The translations under genes were made by a program, and so were the position numbers. From an uncultured Coriobacteriaceae bacterium (GTDB lineage: Bacteria; Actinomycetota; Coriobacteriia; Coriobacteriales; QAMH01), in assembly GCA_902796975.1 (NCBI GenBank), contig CADBRF010000277.1, forward strand, positions 1 to 7,716: a stretch of 7,716 nucleotides of DNA, in the 5' to 3' direction. This document shows, piece by piece, positions 1-5,481 of this stretch. The notes below the pieces were generated by a model that worked only from the letters and a program-made list of their open reading frames with translations, ran no database searches and was not told the origin of the DNA. The first letter of the stretch is position 1. Every line of letters begins with the position of its first letter.

Positions 1-24
1 AAACGGCCCCTCCCGGGGCCGTTT
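1..24. terminator. Hairpin terminator, probably bidirectional
   Basis: A perfect 10-bp inverted repeat, AAACGGCCCC / GGGGCCGTTT, encloses a TCCC loop. The strong G+C stem flanked by A's on one side and T's on the other is the usual form of a bidirectional intrinsic terminator. It probably ends a gene lying left of the window, but no coding sequence on that side is visible to confirm this. The T run on the + side is only three bases and is part of the stem, so the release tract is short. Confidence 0.75.
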
Positions 25-258
25 CAGTTCCAGATCGTTGTTTTCGCCCGCTGAGCTGGGCCTATGCCGGAATCTCTCCCACAGAAGCCACCGAAGAGCC
101 TAAAAAAGGGTCTTGTTGACGTCACGCTTCGCAGTGGCAGCTTTTTCATTATCCGACGTTCGTAATGCGCAATGTTAGCTGTTGGTTGCCGCTGAGATTG
201 CATGGCGCTAAATCCCAATTCAATTGGGCATCTACACCTATCTTGCGAATGGACTTGT

Positions 259-771
259 ATGGAAACAACTCTTGTCTATATTGATCGCGACGGATGCTAT
301 CTCATGCTCCATCGCGTCGCGAAAGACGAGGCCCATGATGTGAGCCATGGCAAATGGATTGGTGTCGGCGGCAAGTTCGAAGACGGCGAATCCCCTGAAG
401 AATGTATGCTTCGGGAAGTCCAAGAGGAGACTGGAGTTACGCCTCTGAGCTGGCGTTACCGAGGTGTTGTGACCTTTGTTTCCCAGCGTGCGGAAACTGA
501 GTACATGCACCTCTTCACGGTGGATGCGTGGAAAGGTTCGCTACGCCAAAGCGACGAGGGTGTGCTCGAATGGGTGCCAAAGGATGAGATGAACAGCCTG
601 CCTCATTGGGAAGGTGACGAGATTTTTCTCGCTCTGCTTGACAAGCCAGAGATGTCCTTCTTTTCCCTCAAACTCGTCTATGATGCTCACGACACTCTTA
701 CTGATGCAAAACTCAACAATCTCGAGGTACTCGATTCCTGGCGAAAATTGAGGAAGCTACCGGTTCGGTGA
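259..771 (+). CDS. Nudix hydrolase, 8-oxo-dGTP diphosphatase (MutT-like)
   Basis: A 170-residue Nudix pyrophosphohydrolase, expected to cleave NDP-X substrates with Mg2+ in the cytoplasm. The best match by flavour is the MutT-like group that removes oxidised dGTP from the nucleotide pool. A complete Nudix box (G-x5-E-x7-REUxEExGU) is visible: G38, E44, R52-E53, E56-E57, G59, V60. It is preceded by the KWIGVGGKFE segment typical of this group. I chose the ATG at 259 because homologues begin with a strand like METTLVYIDRDG. An in-frame ATG at 202 would add 19 residues of no family resemblance, and neither start has a strong ribosome binding site. The gene converges on the downstream transporter with 13 bases between stop codons. 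Family assignment is firm; the exact substrate is inference, since Nudix specificity cannot be read from the box alone. Confidence 0.9.
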   Translation: METTLVYIDRDGCYLMLHRVAKDEAHDVSHGKWIGVGGKFEDGESPEECMLREVQEETGVTPLSWRYRGVVTFVSQRAETEYMHLFTVDAWKGSLRQSDEGVLEWVPKDEMNSLPHWEGDEIFLALLDKPEMSFFSLKLVYDAHDTLTDAKLNNLEVLDSWRKLRKLPVR

Positions 772-784
772 CTGCATAGAGCGG

Positions 785-1771
785 CTATTCGTCTCTGGCG
801 TCCTTCTTGCTGTCGAGCTTTTCCAAAACGCGCTCCATCACCTTGCCGAAGACGGCTCCCAGAAATTGCTGGAAGAAGGTGCCCGCCATGACGGGGAAGA
901 CTGTTGCCGGACCGAAATACTGGACGGCGAGGACCGCACCTGCTGATATGTTCCGCATGCCCGTCTCAAAGGTGAGACAGACGAATCTATCGCGTTTCTG
1001 ATGAGTTATAAGCCCCAGAATGATGCCCATGAGAAAATTGAATACGGCGAAGAGTCCGATAAAGACTGTGATGCCGATGAGCTCTGGTGTGAGGTTGCGC
1101 ACATAGTAGGCGATCGTCGTTGTATTCGATGTGATGATGACAAGCAGGATGATACGGGACAGCGGTGCCAGAGCAGGCTGGAGACGCCGCGCAGCCCACC
1201 CGTGCGTGAGCTCGTTGGTTATGAGGGCGGCAAGCGCGGGGATAACCACCATAAAGAGCATATTTGCAGCCATTCCAGCAAAGGAGATCTCGACTCTTGA
1301 CCCAAGGAGGATATGAAGGGTTGCGGGGATGGTAAGAGGTGAAATGCAGATGGAGGCAAGGAGCGTCGCAAGCACAACTGCGACATTACCTCGATACATG
1401 CTCACCCACATGACAGAGGTCGTTGCGATTGGGACGACGTATTCCAGCACAATACCTGTCATAATCTCCGAGCTGTATCCAAAGAAGATGGTGCCCACAA
1501 AATAGGCAAGCACTGGGGTAATGACATGGGCGAAAACCAAGGCGAGGAAAATAGCTCCCGGATGGGCGACTGCCTCCTTCAAACTCTTCAGATTGACGCC
1601 CAGTGCGCTTTGGTAGGTCATGATGGCAAAGATTGCAGGAACAATAACACGCGTGGGCGAAATCTGCTCTGGGAAGGCAATGCCGCATACGATGCCGAGT
1701 GGGACGAGAATCATCAGATGCGAACTGATGAAAGTCCCTAGCCCTTTCCAATATGCGAATAGCTTTTGCAC
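785..1771 (-). CDS. Bile acid:sodium symporter (BASS/SBF) family transporter
   Basis: A 328-residue, highly hydrophobic protein with roughly nine to ten membrane segments, the length and layout of the bile acid:sodium symporter family. Family landmarks are the TM4 segment around P114-TTS-RGN (residues 114-129) and the E-x-G-M-x-N segment at residues 269-274. The C-terminus is charged and cytoplasmic-looking (KLDSKKDARDE). The start is GTG at 1771, preceded by AAGG with a 9-base spacer, and a TATAAT box lies about 46 bases upstream of the start. Several residues that bind sodium in structurally known members appear replaced (V120, V133, L137, R273), so Na+ coupling and bile acid transport should not be assumed. 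Bacterial members carry varied organic anions; the substrate here is unknown. The stop is TAG, and the gene runs convergently into the Nudix gene. A 166-base gap with its own promoter separates it from the upstream EamA gene. Confidence 0.85.
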   Translation of the reverse strand: MQKLFAYWKGLGTFISSHLMILVPLGIVCGIAFPEQISPTRVIVPAIFAIMTYQSALGVNLKSLKEAVAHPGAIFLALVFAHVITPVLAYFVGTIFFGYSSEIMTGIVLEYVVPIATTSVMWVSMYRGNVAVVLATLLASICISPLTIPATLHILLGSRVEISFAGMAANMLFMVVIPALAALITNELTHGWAARRLQPALAPLSRIILLVIITSNTTTIAYYVRNLTPELIGITVFIGLFAVFNFLMGIILGLITHQKRDRFVCLTFETGMRNISAGAVLAVQYFGPATVFPVMAGTFFQQFLGAVFGKVMERVLEKLDSKKDARDE

Positions 1772-1816
1772 CTTTGCCTACCTTAGCAACCTGCTGCTGT
1801 GTTGTTCTTTCAGAGC

Positions 1817-1822
1817 ATTATA
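1817..1822 (-). promoter_or_regulatory. -10 box of the BASS transporter gene
   Basis: Read on the minus strand this is an exact TATAAT. It would start transcription near position 1810 and give a leader of about 38 bases before the GTG start at 1771. No good TTGACA-like -35 element is found 16-18 bases upstream, so the promoter may depend on an activator or be weak. The call rests on the -10 match and its suitable distance. Confidence 0.45.
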
Positions 1823-1881
1823 GATGCGGCATTTTCATTTACATCGCTGCGAATGCCCGAAGCCTATGAAGTAACGGCGCT

Positions 1882-1912
1882 GGCATCTTGACTTTGCGCA
1901 AAGCTAAATGCC
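1882..1912. repeat. Interrupted palindrome between the EamA and BASS genes
   Basis: A nested inverted repeat with outer arms GGCAT (1882-1886) and ATGCC (1908-1912) around a perfect 12-base palindrome, CTTTGCGCAAAG (1892-1903). Most of the bases between the arms also pair, apart from one bulge and one mismatch. It lies about 25 bases past the EamA stop and 60-95 bases upstream of the BASS -10 box. There is no T-rich tract after it on the minus strand, so it is not a standard intrinsic terminator. An operator or a transcript-end stem-loop are both possible. Confidence 0.45.
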
Positions 1913-1937
1913 TCGCAGGTCTATTGAAACCTTCACT

Positions 1938-2873
1938 CTAGCCTTGTGCTTGCTTTTTCTTGAGGGCATTCTCTCTGAATTCGGGAACCTGGGCCAACAT
2001 GACAGCCGCCAAGACCAGCACGCAGCCGAACAACTCGATTGGCGTGAGGGATTCGGAGAGGATAAGCCAGCCACCCAACCCCGCGAACACGGACTCGAGG
2101 CTCATGAGGATGGAAGCAACAGTCGGGTCCGTGCTTTTCTGGGCAATTATCTGGAGAGTATAGGCAATACCATCAGAACAGATTCCCGCATAGAGAATGG
2201 GAATTGCCGCTGCAGCGATTTGAGCTGGCTCGGGATGTTCGAAAATCATGGCGCATACAAGGGCAATGGACCCAGAAATAAGCAGCTGAAGGCGGGAGAG
2301 TCTCACGCCGTCCACCTGGGTGAAACGGTCGATGACAATAATGTGTGCCGCATAGGCGAATGCGCAGATAAAGACAAGGACATCGCCCCAGTACAGGTTT
2401 CCGAAACCGTTGGGAACGCAGAGGAACCACATACCCACAACCGCCACGATAACAGCGAGAAATACAATGGGGTGGGTCTTCTTTTCAGCAAACATGCTGT
2501 ATAGAGCGACAATAACCATATAGAGCGCGGTGATGAAGCCGGACCTGCCCGAAGCTGCGGTTCCATCCGGGTAGGAGTTGATGCCTGCCTGCTGGAGCCA
2601 AGCCCCCAAGAAGAGGACAACGCCACAGGACACACCCGCGATGATGAAAGTCCTCCTCGTATAGCCGCTGCCGGGGGCGCTGTAGGGCTTGTCTACGCCT
2701 GTTTGCTTGCGCCAGTAGATAACGCCCGTGAGAAAAAGCGCTCCGACAAAGTTACGTGAGAAATTGAAGGTGAAGGCACCCACCTGATCGCCGCCGGCTG
2801 TCTGGGCGACAAAGGCAAAGCCCCAGAGCATAGCGGTGATGAGGAGGAGTATAGGGCCTTTGTAGTTTCTCAT
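1938..2873 (-). CDS. DMT superfamily transporter, two EamA domains
   Basis: A 311-residue, ten-segment membrane protein of the drug/metabolite transporter superfamily, exporting or importing a small metabolite of unknown identity. Two EamA repeats are visible, about residues 7-152 and 162-294. The first repeat starts with the typical LLLITAMLWGFAFV segment and contains GRSGFITALY (109-118). The second carries AFAYAAHIIVID (171-182) and ends with SILMSLESVFAGLGGWLILSE (254-274), the most recognisable EamA signature. The tail is basic and Lys/Gln-rich (KKKQAQG). The start is ATG at 2873 with only a weak upstream ribosome binding site; no better in-frame start lies nearby. The length is normal for the family. 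It is divergent from the PrsW-family gene and upstream of the BASS gene on the same strand, but the 166-base gap with a promoter argues against one transcript being the only one. Substrate cannot be inferred. Confidence 0.87.
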   Translation of the reverse strand: MRNYKGPILLLITAMLWGFAFVAQTAGGDQVGAFTFNFSRNFVGALFLTGVIYWRKQTGVDKPYSAPGSGYTRRTFIIAGVSCGVVLFLGAWLQQAGINSYPDGTAASGRSGFITALYMVIVALYSMFAEKKTHPIVFLAVIVAVVGMWFLCVPNGFGNLYWGDVLVFICAFAYAAHIIVIDRFTQVDGVRLSRLQLLISGSIALVCAMIFEHPEPAQIAAAAIPILYAGICSDGIAYTLQIIAQKSTDPTVASILMSLESVFAGLGGWLILSESLTPIELFGCVLVLAAVMLAQVPEFRENALKKKQAQG

Positions 2874-2930
2874 TGCTCATAGGACTTTCTCGTCTGGAAT
2901 GCTTGAAGCTATGTGCAAGCGAACTCGGAT

Positions 2931-2958
2931 GTTACCACCGGCAACGGTGATTATTACC
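2931..2958. promoter_or_regulatory. Dyad cluster in the divergent intergenic region
   Basis: This stretch between the divergent EamA and PrsW-family genes holds CACCG/CGGTG around a GCAA loop (2936-2949). It also holds a near-palindrome GGTGAT-T-ATTACC (2946-2958) with one mismatched pair, and two direct TTACC copies whose starts are 22 bases apart (2932 and 2954). The spacing is about two helical turns. This is the kind of symmetry expected of a regulator binding site, but no regulator gene is adjacent and function is speculative. Confidence 0.25.
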
Positions 2959-2993
2959 GACAATTCTCAATAACTCTTCCTAGCGCTCCTTCG

Positions 2994-3002
2994 TGCTAGT
3001 AT
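2994..3002 (+). promoter_or_regulatory. Extended -10 promoter element of the PrsW-family gene
   Basis: TGC-TAGTAT forms an extended -10 element (TGn followed by a four-of-six match to TATAAT). Transcription would begin near 3009, giving a leader of about 37 bases to the GTG at 3046. No clear -35 hexamer is seen at the matching distance, which is tolerated by extended -10 promoters. Confidence 0.4.
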
Positions 3003-3045
3003 GCCTCCGTAAGATCCCTCGTTGTGTCCGGCGAAAGAAGTGCCC

Positions 3046-3780
3046 GTGATTACGCTTTTTGCTACTGGTTTCAACCTCTACGTCCTCACCTTCCTCGTGC
3101 TTGCGCTCGGGCCTGCAGTGGGGCTCATGATGTACGTATACAATATCGACCCTCTTGATAAGGAACCGGGAAACCTTCTCTGGAGACTTGTGCTTGCCGG
3201 CGTCCTTGCTGGCTTTATCGCGAGCGTTCTGGAGAGCGTCGCCTTCTCCTTCTTCGATGCCTTCTCTGGGCTCAGACACGATGGCGTTGCCTATACGGTG
3301 CTCAGTGATTTTCTCATCGTAGGCGTCGTCGAAGAAGGAGCGAAGTATATCCTTATGGCACGTCGGACCTGGCAGCACCCTGCCTTCAACTGCAGGTTCG
3401 ATGGCATTGTCTATGCGGTCTTTGTCTCCCTGGGCTTTGCCGGCATGGAAAACATTATGTACGGGCTCACCTATGGCACGGGTGTTCTCTTCACGCGCGC
3501 TCTGCTCGCTATCCCTGCGCATATGGGCTTTGCGGTCCTCTTTGGCCTCTTCTATGGACAGGCAAAAGCTCTATCGGTGCGCGGAAACAGATTCTCCTCG
3601 GGTGTGCTCATTGCGACGGGTTTTGTGCTCTCGGTCTTTCTGCACGGGCTCTACGATTCAGCCGCGATGATTGAAATCGATGGAACCCAACTTTTGTTCC
3701 TACTCGTCGTCGTTATTATCTATGTGATTAACTTCATGATTGTCAAACGTGCTGCTCAGCACGACCAACGTTTTGCCTGA
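3046..3780 (+). CDS. PrsW-family intramembrane glutamic-type protease
   Basis: A 244-residue, multi-spanning membrane protein of the PrsW family. In Bacillus subtilis PrsW cuts an anti-sigma factor (RsiW) within or near the membrane; related members belong to the larger glutamic-protease/CPBP-like group. All family motifs are present in order: E96-E97-G-A-K100, F118-D119-G120 followed by GFAGMEN ending in E135-N136, H159 in a RALLAIPAHMGFA segment, and H200-GLY-D204. The N-terminal DPLDKEPG loop (35-42) is also typical. The first and last thirds are hydrophobic helices. I chose the GTG at 3046 because AGAAG lies five bases upstream. A TTG at 3022 and a GTG at 3040 are in-frame alternatives adding eight and two residues. 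The carbonic anhydrase gene follows on the same strand after 70 bases. No sigma/anti-sigma pair is next to it, so the target is unknown. Confidence 0.88.
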   Translation: MITLFATGFNLYVLTFLVLALGPAVGLMMYVYNIDPLDKEPGNLLWRLVLAGVLAGFIASVLESVAFSFFDAFSGLRHDGVAYTVLSDFLIVGVVEEGAKYILMARRTWQHPAFNCRFDGIVYAVFVSLGFAGMENIMYGLTYGTGVLFTRALLAIPAHMGFAVLFGLFYGQAKALSVRGNRFSSGVLIATGFVLSVFLHGLYDSAAMIEIDGTQLLFLLVVVIIYVINFMIVKRAAQHDQRFA

Positions 3781-3840
3781 TATGCAGCTGGCATGCGCCC
3801 TTGGTGAGAGATGTCCGGCGAATTGAGCAACACTTGAAAG

Positions 3841-3845
3841 AAGGA
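3841..3845 (+). promoter_or_regulatory. Ribosome binding site of the carbonic anhydrase gene
   Basis: AAGGA with a 5-base spacer to the ATG at 3851, embedded in a purine-rich run. It is the strongest Shine-Dalgarno match in the window and fixes the start of the carbonic anhydrase, which otherwise looks short at its N-terminus. Confidence 0.75.
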
Positions 3846-3850
3846 AGAGC

Positions 3851-4405
3851 ATGAACGCAGAGATGAGCCTCGAAAAGCTGAAGAGCGGAAACCTTGCCTA
3901 TTTGCAGGCCTTGCATAATTTGGGAGACATCTCGCCTGAAATTCGGAAGGATACTGCGCAGAACGGTCAGCACCCTTATGCGATTGTTATCGCTTGTTCG
4001 GATTCCCGCGTGATTCCCGAAGCCATTTTTTCTGCTGGCATCGGGGAGCTTTTTACGATTCGCGTAGCTGGGAATGTTATCGACAATCACCAGCTGGGAA
4101 GTATTGAATATGCTGCTGGGCATCTAGGCTGCCCACTCGTTGTCGTGCTCGGCCACACGCACTGCGGGGCAGTTGGAGCGGCAATCACCGGTGAAGCAGA
4201 CGGATTCATTCAAAGCATTGTCGATGACATTGAGAAAGCCATTGGCGAGGAGCACGATGACCTCAGAGCAAGCGAACTCAATACCTTGCACAGTGTGAAG
4301 GTCGTGCGTGAAGCATTTGCAGATCACCCAGAGCTTGGTGAGATGAAGGCAATCGGCGCTGTCTACGATATCGAGACTGGCGACGTCGAATGGCTGGATG
4401 ACTAA
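3851..4405 (+). CDS. Beta-class carbonic anhydrase
   Basis: A 184-residue cytoplasmic zinc enzyme interconverting CO2 and bicarbonate, which supplies bicarbonate for carboxylations and helps pH balance. The beta-class signature is complete: C49-S-D51-S-R53 with the Asp/Arg dyad, and H102-T-H-C105. C49, H102 and C105 are the expected zinc ligands, with D51 as the fourth ligand in closed (type II) forms. The segments GELFTIRVAGNVID (65-78) and GSIEYAAGHLGCPLVVVLGH (83-102) are also characteristic. The protein is at the short end of the family (often 190-230 residues), with an abbreviated N-terminal arm, but a strong ribosome binding site supports this start. It follows the PrsW-family gene by 70 bases and may be cotranscribed with it, though no functional link is evident. 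Downstream, eight bases after the TAA stop, begins a long hairpin shared with the convergent ribokinase gene. Confidence 0.95.
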   Translation: MNAEMSLEKLKSGNLAYLQALHNLGDISPEIRKDTAQNGQHPYAIVIACSDSRVIPEAIFSAGIGELFTIRVAGNVIDNHQLGSIEYAAGHLGCPLVVVLGHTHCGAVGAAITGEADGFIQSIVDDIEKAIGEEHDDLRASELNTLHSVKVVREAFADHPELGEMKAIGAVYDIETGDVEWLDD

Positions 4406-4413
4406 AGAAACAT

Positions 4414-4479
4414 GACCATGGCAGTTGTCTCGAAGTCATTCGTCACATGACAAATGACTACGAGGTAACTGCCTTGGTC
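4414..4479. terminator. Long imperfect hairpin between convergent genes
   Basis: Two 27-base arms (4414-4440 and 4453-4479) pair almost end to end: GACCA/TGGTC, GGCAGTT/AACTGCC, CTCG-type/CGAG-type and AGTCATT/AATGACT blocks, with one T-T and one A-A mismatch and two G-U pairs. The 12-base apex contains GTC/GAC and can extend the stem further. It lies 8 bases after the carbonic anhydrase stop and 13 bases after the ribokinase stop. On the minus strand the hairpin is followed by ATGTTTCTTTA, which is T-rich, so it probably ends the ribokinase transcript. On the plus strand no T tract follows, so it may only protect the 3' end of the carbonic anhydrase mRNA. It is much longer than an ordinary terminator. 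Confidence 0.65.
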
Positions 4480-4492
4480 CAGCGAAGAAATG

Positions 4493-5395
4493 CTACTGGT
4501 CGAGGTCGGCGAGGAGCGGAATAGACTGCTGAGCTCCGATCCTTGTCGTTGCGATAGCGCTTGCACGGGTAGCGAGGTCGACTGCCTCTTCGAGTTTCAA
4601 ACCTCTGGCGTATCCTGAAACAAGCGCTCCCAGATAGGTGTCGCCTGCGCAAGTTGTATCTATCGCCTCCACCTGAGGCGGAACGGATCGAATGACCTTG
4701 CCCATGCTTACCACGATAGATCCACGGGCGCCGAGAGTGACGGCAACCGTACCCACTCCGGCATTTGTGAGCCGTTCAATGGCGATGAGCGCGGATTCCT
4801 CGTTTTCCGGATAGATGCTCGTGAGCAATTCGCACTCGCTTTCGTTCACGACGAGCAGGTCGAGGTCCCGGTACAGGTCATCCGGCAGTTGGCGTGCGGG
4901 TGCAGGATTGAGAGCCGTGAACATACCTCGTTCGTGAGCTTCTCTAATGGCCTGTATGGTTGTCTCGAAATCGCACTCTAGCTGGCAAAGGAAGACATCG
5001 CCCTCCTCAGCCACCGCGTCAAGCGACTCGCGTACATCCTGGATAGTAGGGAGGAGATTTGCGCCGGGATCGACCGTGATGAAATTGTCTCCTCCCACGC
5101 GTGTAATCAATGCGACACCAGTTGAGACATCTTCAGCACGTTGGATGTACTCGCAGTTCACGACGTATTCTGCAAGAGCGGCAATCATGCGGTCGCCCAG
5201 TCCGTCGCAACCCACGGCGCCGAGCATGGTGACGCTAGCTCCAAGCTTGGCAGCGGCAGCAGCCTGATTTGCCCCTTTGCCGCCAGGGTTAGTGAGGAAT
5301 CCTCCTCCGATGACGGTTTCGCCCAGAGCGGGCATATGGCCGCTTTCGATAGAGAGATCCATGTTGAGGCTGCCGAAAACAATGACGTTGCTCAC
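4493..5395 (-). CDS. rbsK: Ribokinase (PfkB family)
   Basis: A 300-residue PfkB-family sugar kinase that phosphorylates D-ribose with ATP to ribose 5-phosphate. Compared with E. coli RbsK from memory, sugar-binding positions are conserved with a three-residue offset: N11, D13, and G38-GKGANQ44. The ALNPAPARQLPDDL segment is nearly identical to the E. coli one. The C-terminal PfkB signature DTTCAGD has D246 and the catalytic base D252, followed by an anion-hole/ATP-binding region and GAQQSIP near the end. The length is slightly under the usual ~305-310. The start is GTG at 5395 with GGAG seven bases upstream (5403-5406). It is the last gene of the minus-strand nucleoside hydrolase - MFS - rbsK cluster, which supports ribose from nucleosides as its substrate. 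A different pentose or deoxyribose cannot be excluded but is less likely. Confidence 0.93.
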   Translation of the reverse strand: MSNVIVFGSLNMDLSIESGHMPALGETVIGGGFLTNPGGKGANQAAAAAKLGASVTMLGAVGCDGLGDRMIAALAEYVVNCEYIQRAEDVSTGVALITRVGGDNFITVDPGANLLPTIQDVRESLDAVAEEGDVFLCQLECDFETTIQAIREAHERGMFTALNPAPARQLPDDLYRDLDLLVVNESECELLTSIYPENEESALIAIERLTNAGVGTVAVTLGARGSIVVSMGKVIRSVPPQVEAIDTTCAGDTYLGALVSGYARGLKLEEAVDLATRASAIATTRIGAQQSIPLLADLDQ

Positions 5396-5402
5396 GTGCG
5401 CG

Positions 5403-5406
5403 CTCC
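5403..5406 (-). promoter_or_regulatory. Ribosome binding site of rbsK
   Basis: GGAG on the minus strand, seven bases before the GTG at 5395. It supports the non-ATG start, which also agrees with the normal ribokinase N-terminus (VIVFGSLNMDL). Confidence 0.6.
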
Positions 5407-5423
5407 ACTTCTTGTCAGGTGAA

Positions 5424-5453
5424 TTCGGCTGCCACGATATTGCAGTAGCCGGA
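5424..5453. repeat. Intercistronic stem-loop between the MFS gene and rbsK
   Basis: A 9-bp stem with two G-U pairs, centred on CGGCT (5426-5430) and AGCCG (5447-5451), with a 12-base loop. It lies in the 86-base gap between the MFS stop and the rbsK start. No T tract follows on the minus strand, so it is not a full terminator. It could adjust the relative amount or stability of the two messages, or be chance. Confidence 0.3.
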
Positions 5454-5481
5454 AAAACTTCGGATTTGAAAATCTCAAGCT

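Noticed and set aside
94..114. AAGAGCC/GGGTCTT stem-loop with an A-rich loop
   Set aside because: A 7-bp stem with an internal mismatch and no T tract on either side; too weak to call a terminator.
117..124. TGACGTCA palindrome and TTGACG -35-like hexamer upstream of the Nudix gene
   Set aside because: An 8-base palindrome is expected by chance, and no -10 box lies 16-19 bases after TTGACG.
25..201. Possible tRNA or riboswitch in the gene-poor left leader
   Set aside because: No cloverleaf, TTCGA-type T-loop or known riboswitch core could be made out.
202..258. 19-residue N-terminal extension of the Nudix protein from the ATG at 202
   Set aside because: The extension does not resemble Nudix N-termini and the ATG at 259 matches the usual first strand; a firm choice would need homologue alignment.
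1908..2504. 198-residue open frame on + opposite the EamA gene
   Set aside because: It lies antisense to a well-supported membrane protein gene, has a polar low-complexity composition without recognisable domains, and is explained by codon bias of the opposite strand.
2980..3522. 180-residue open frame on - opposite the PrsW-family gene
   Set aside because: Charged, domain-free translation antisense to a gene with all PrsW motifs; a shadow frame.
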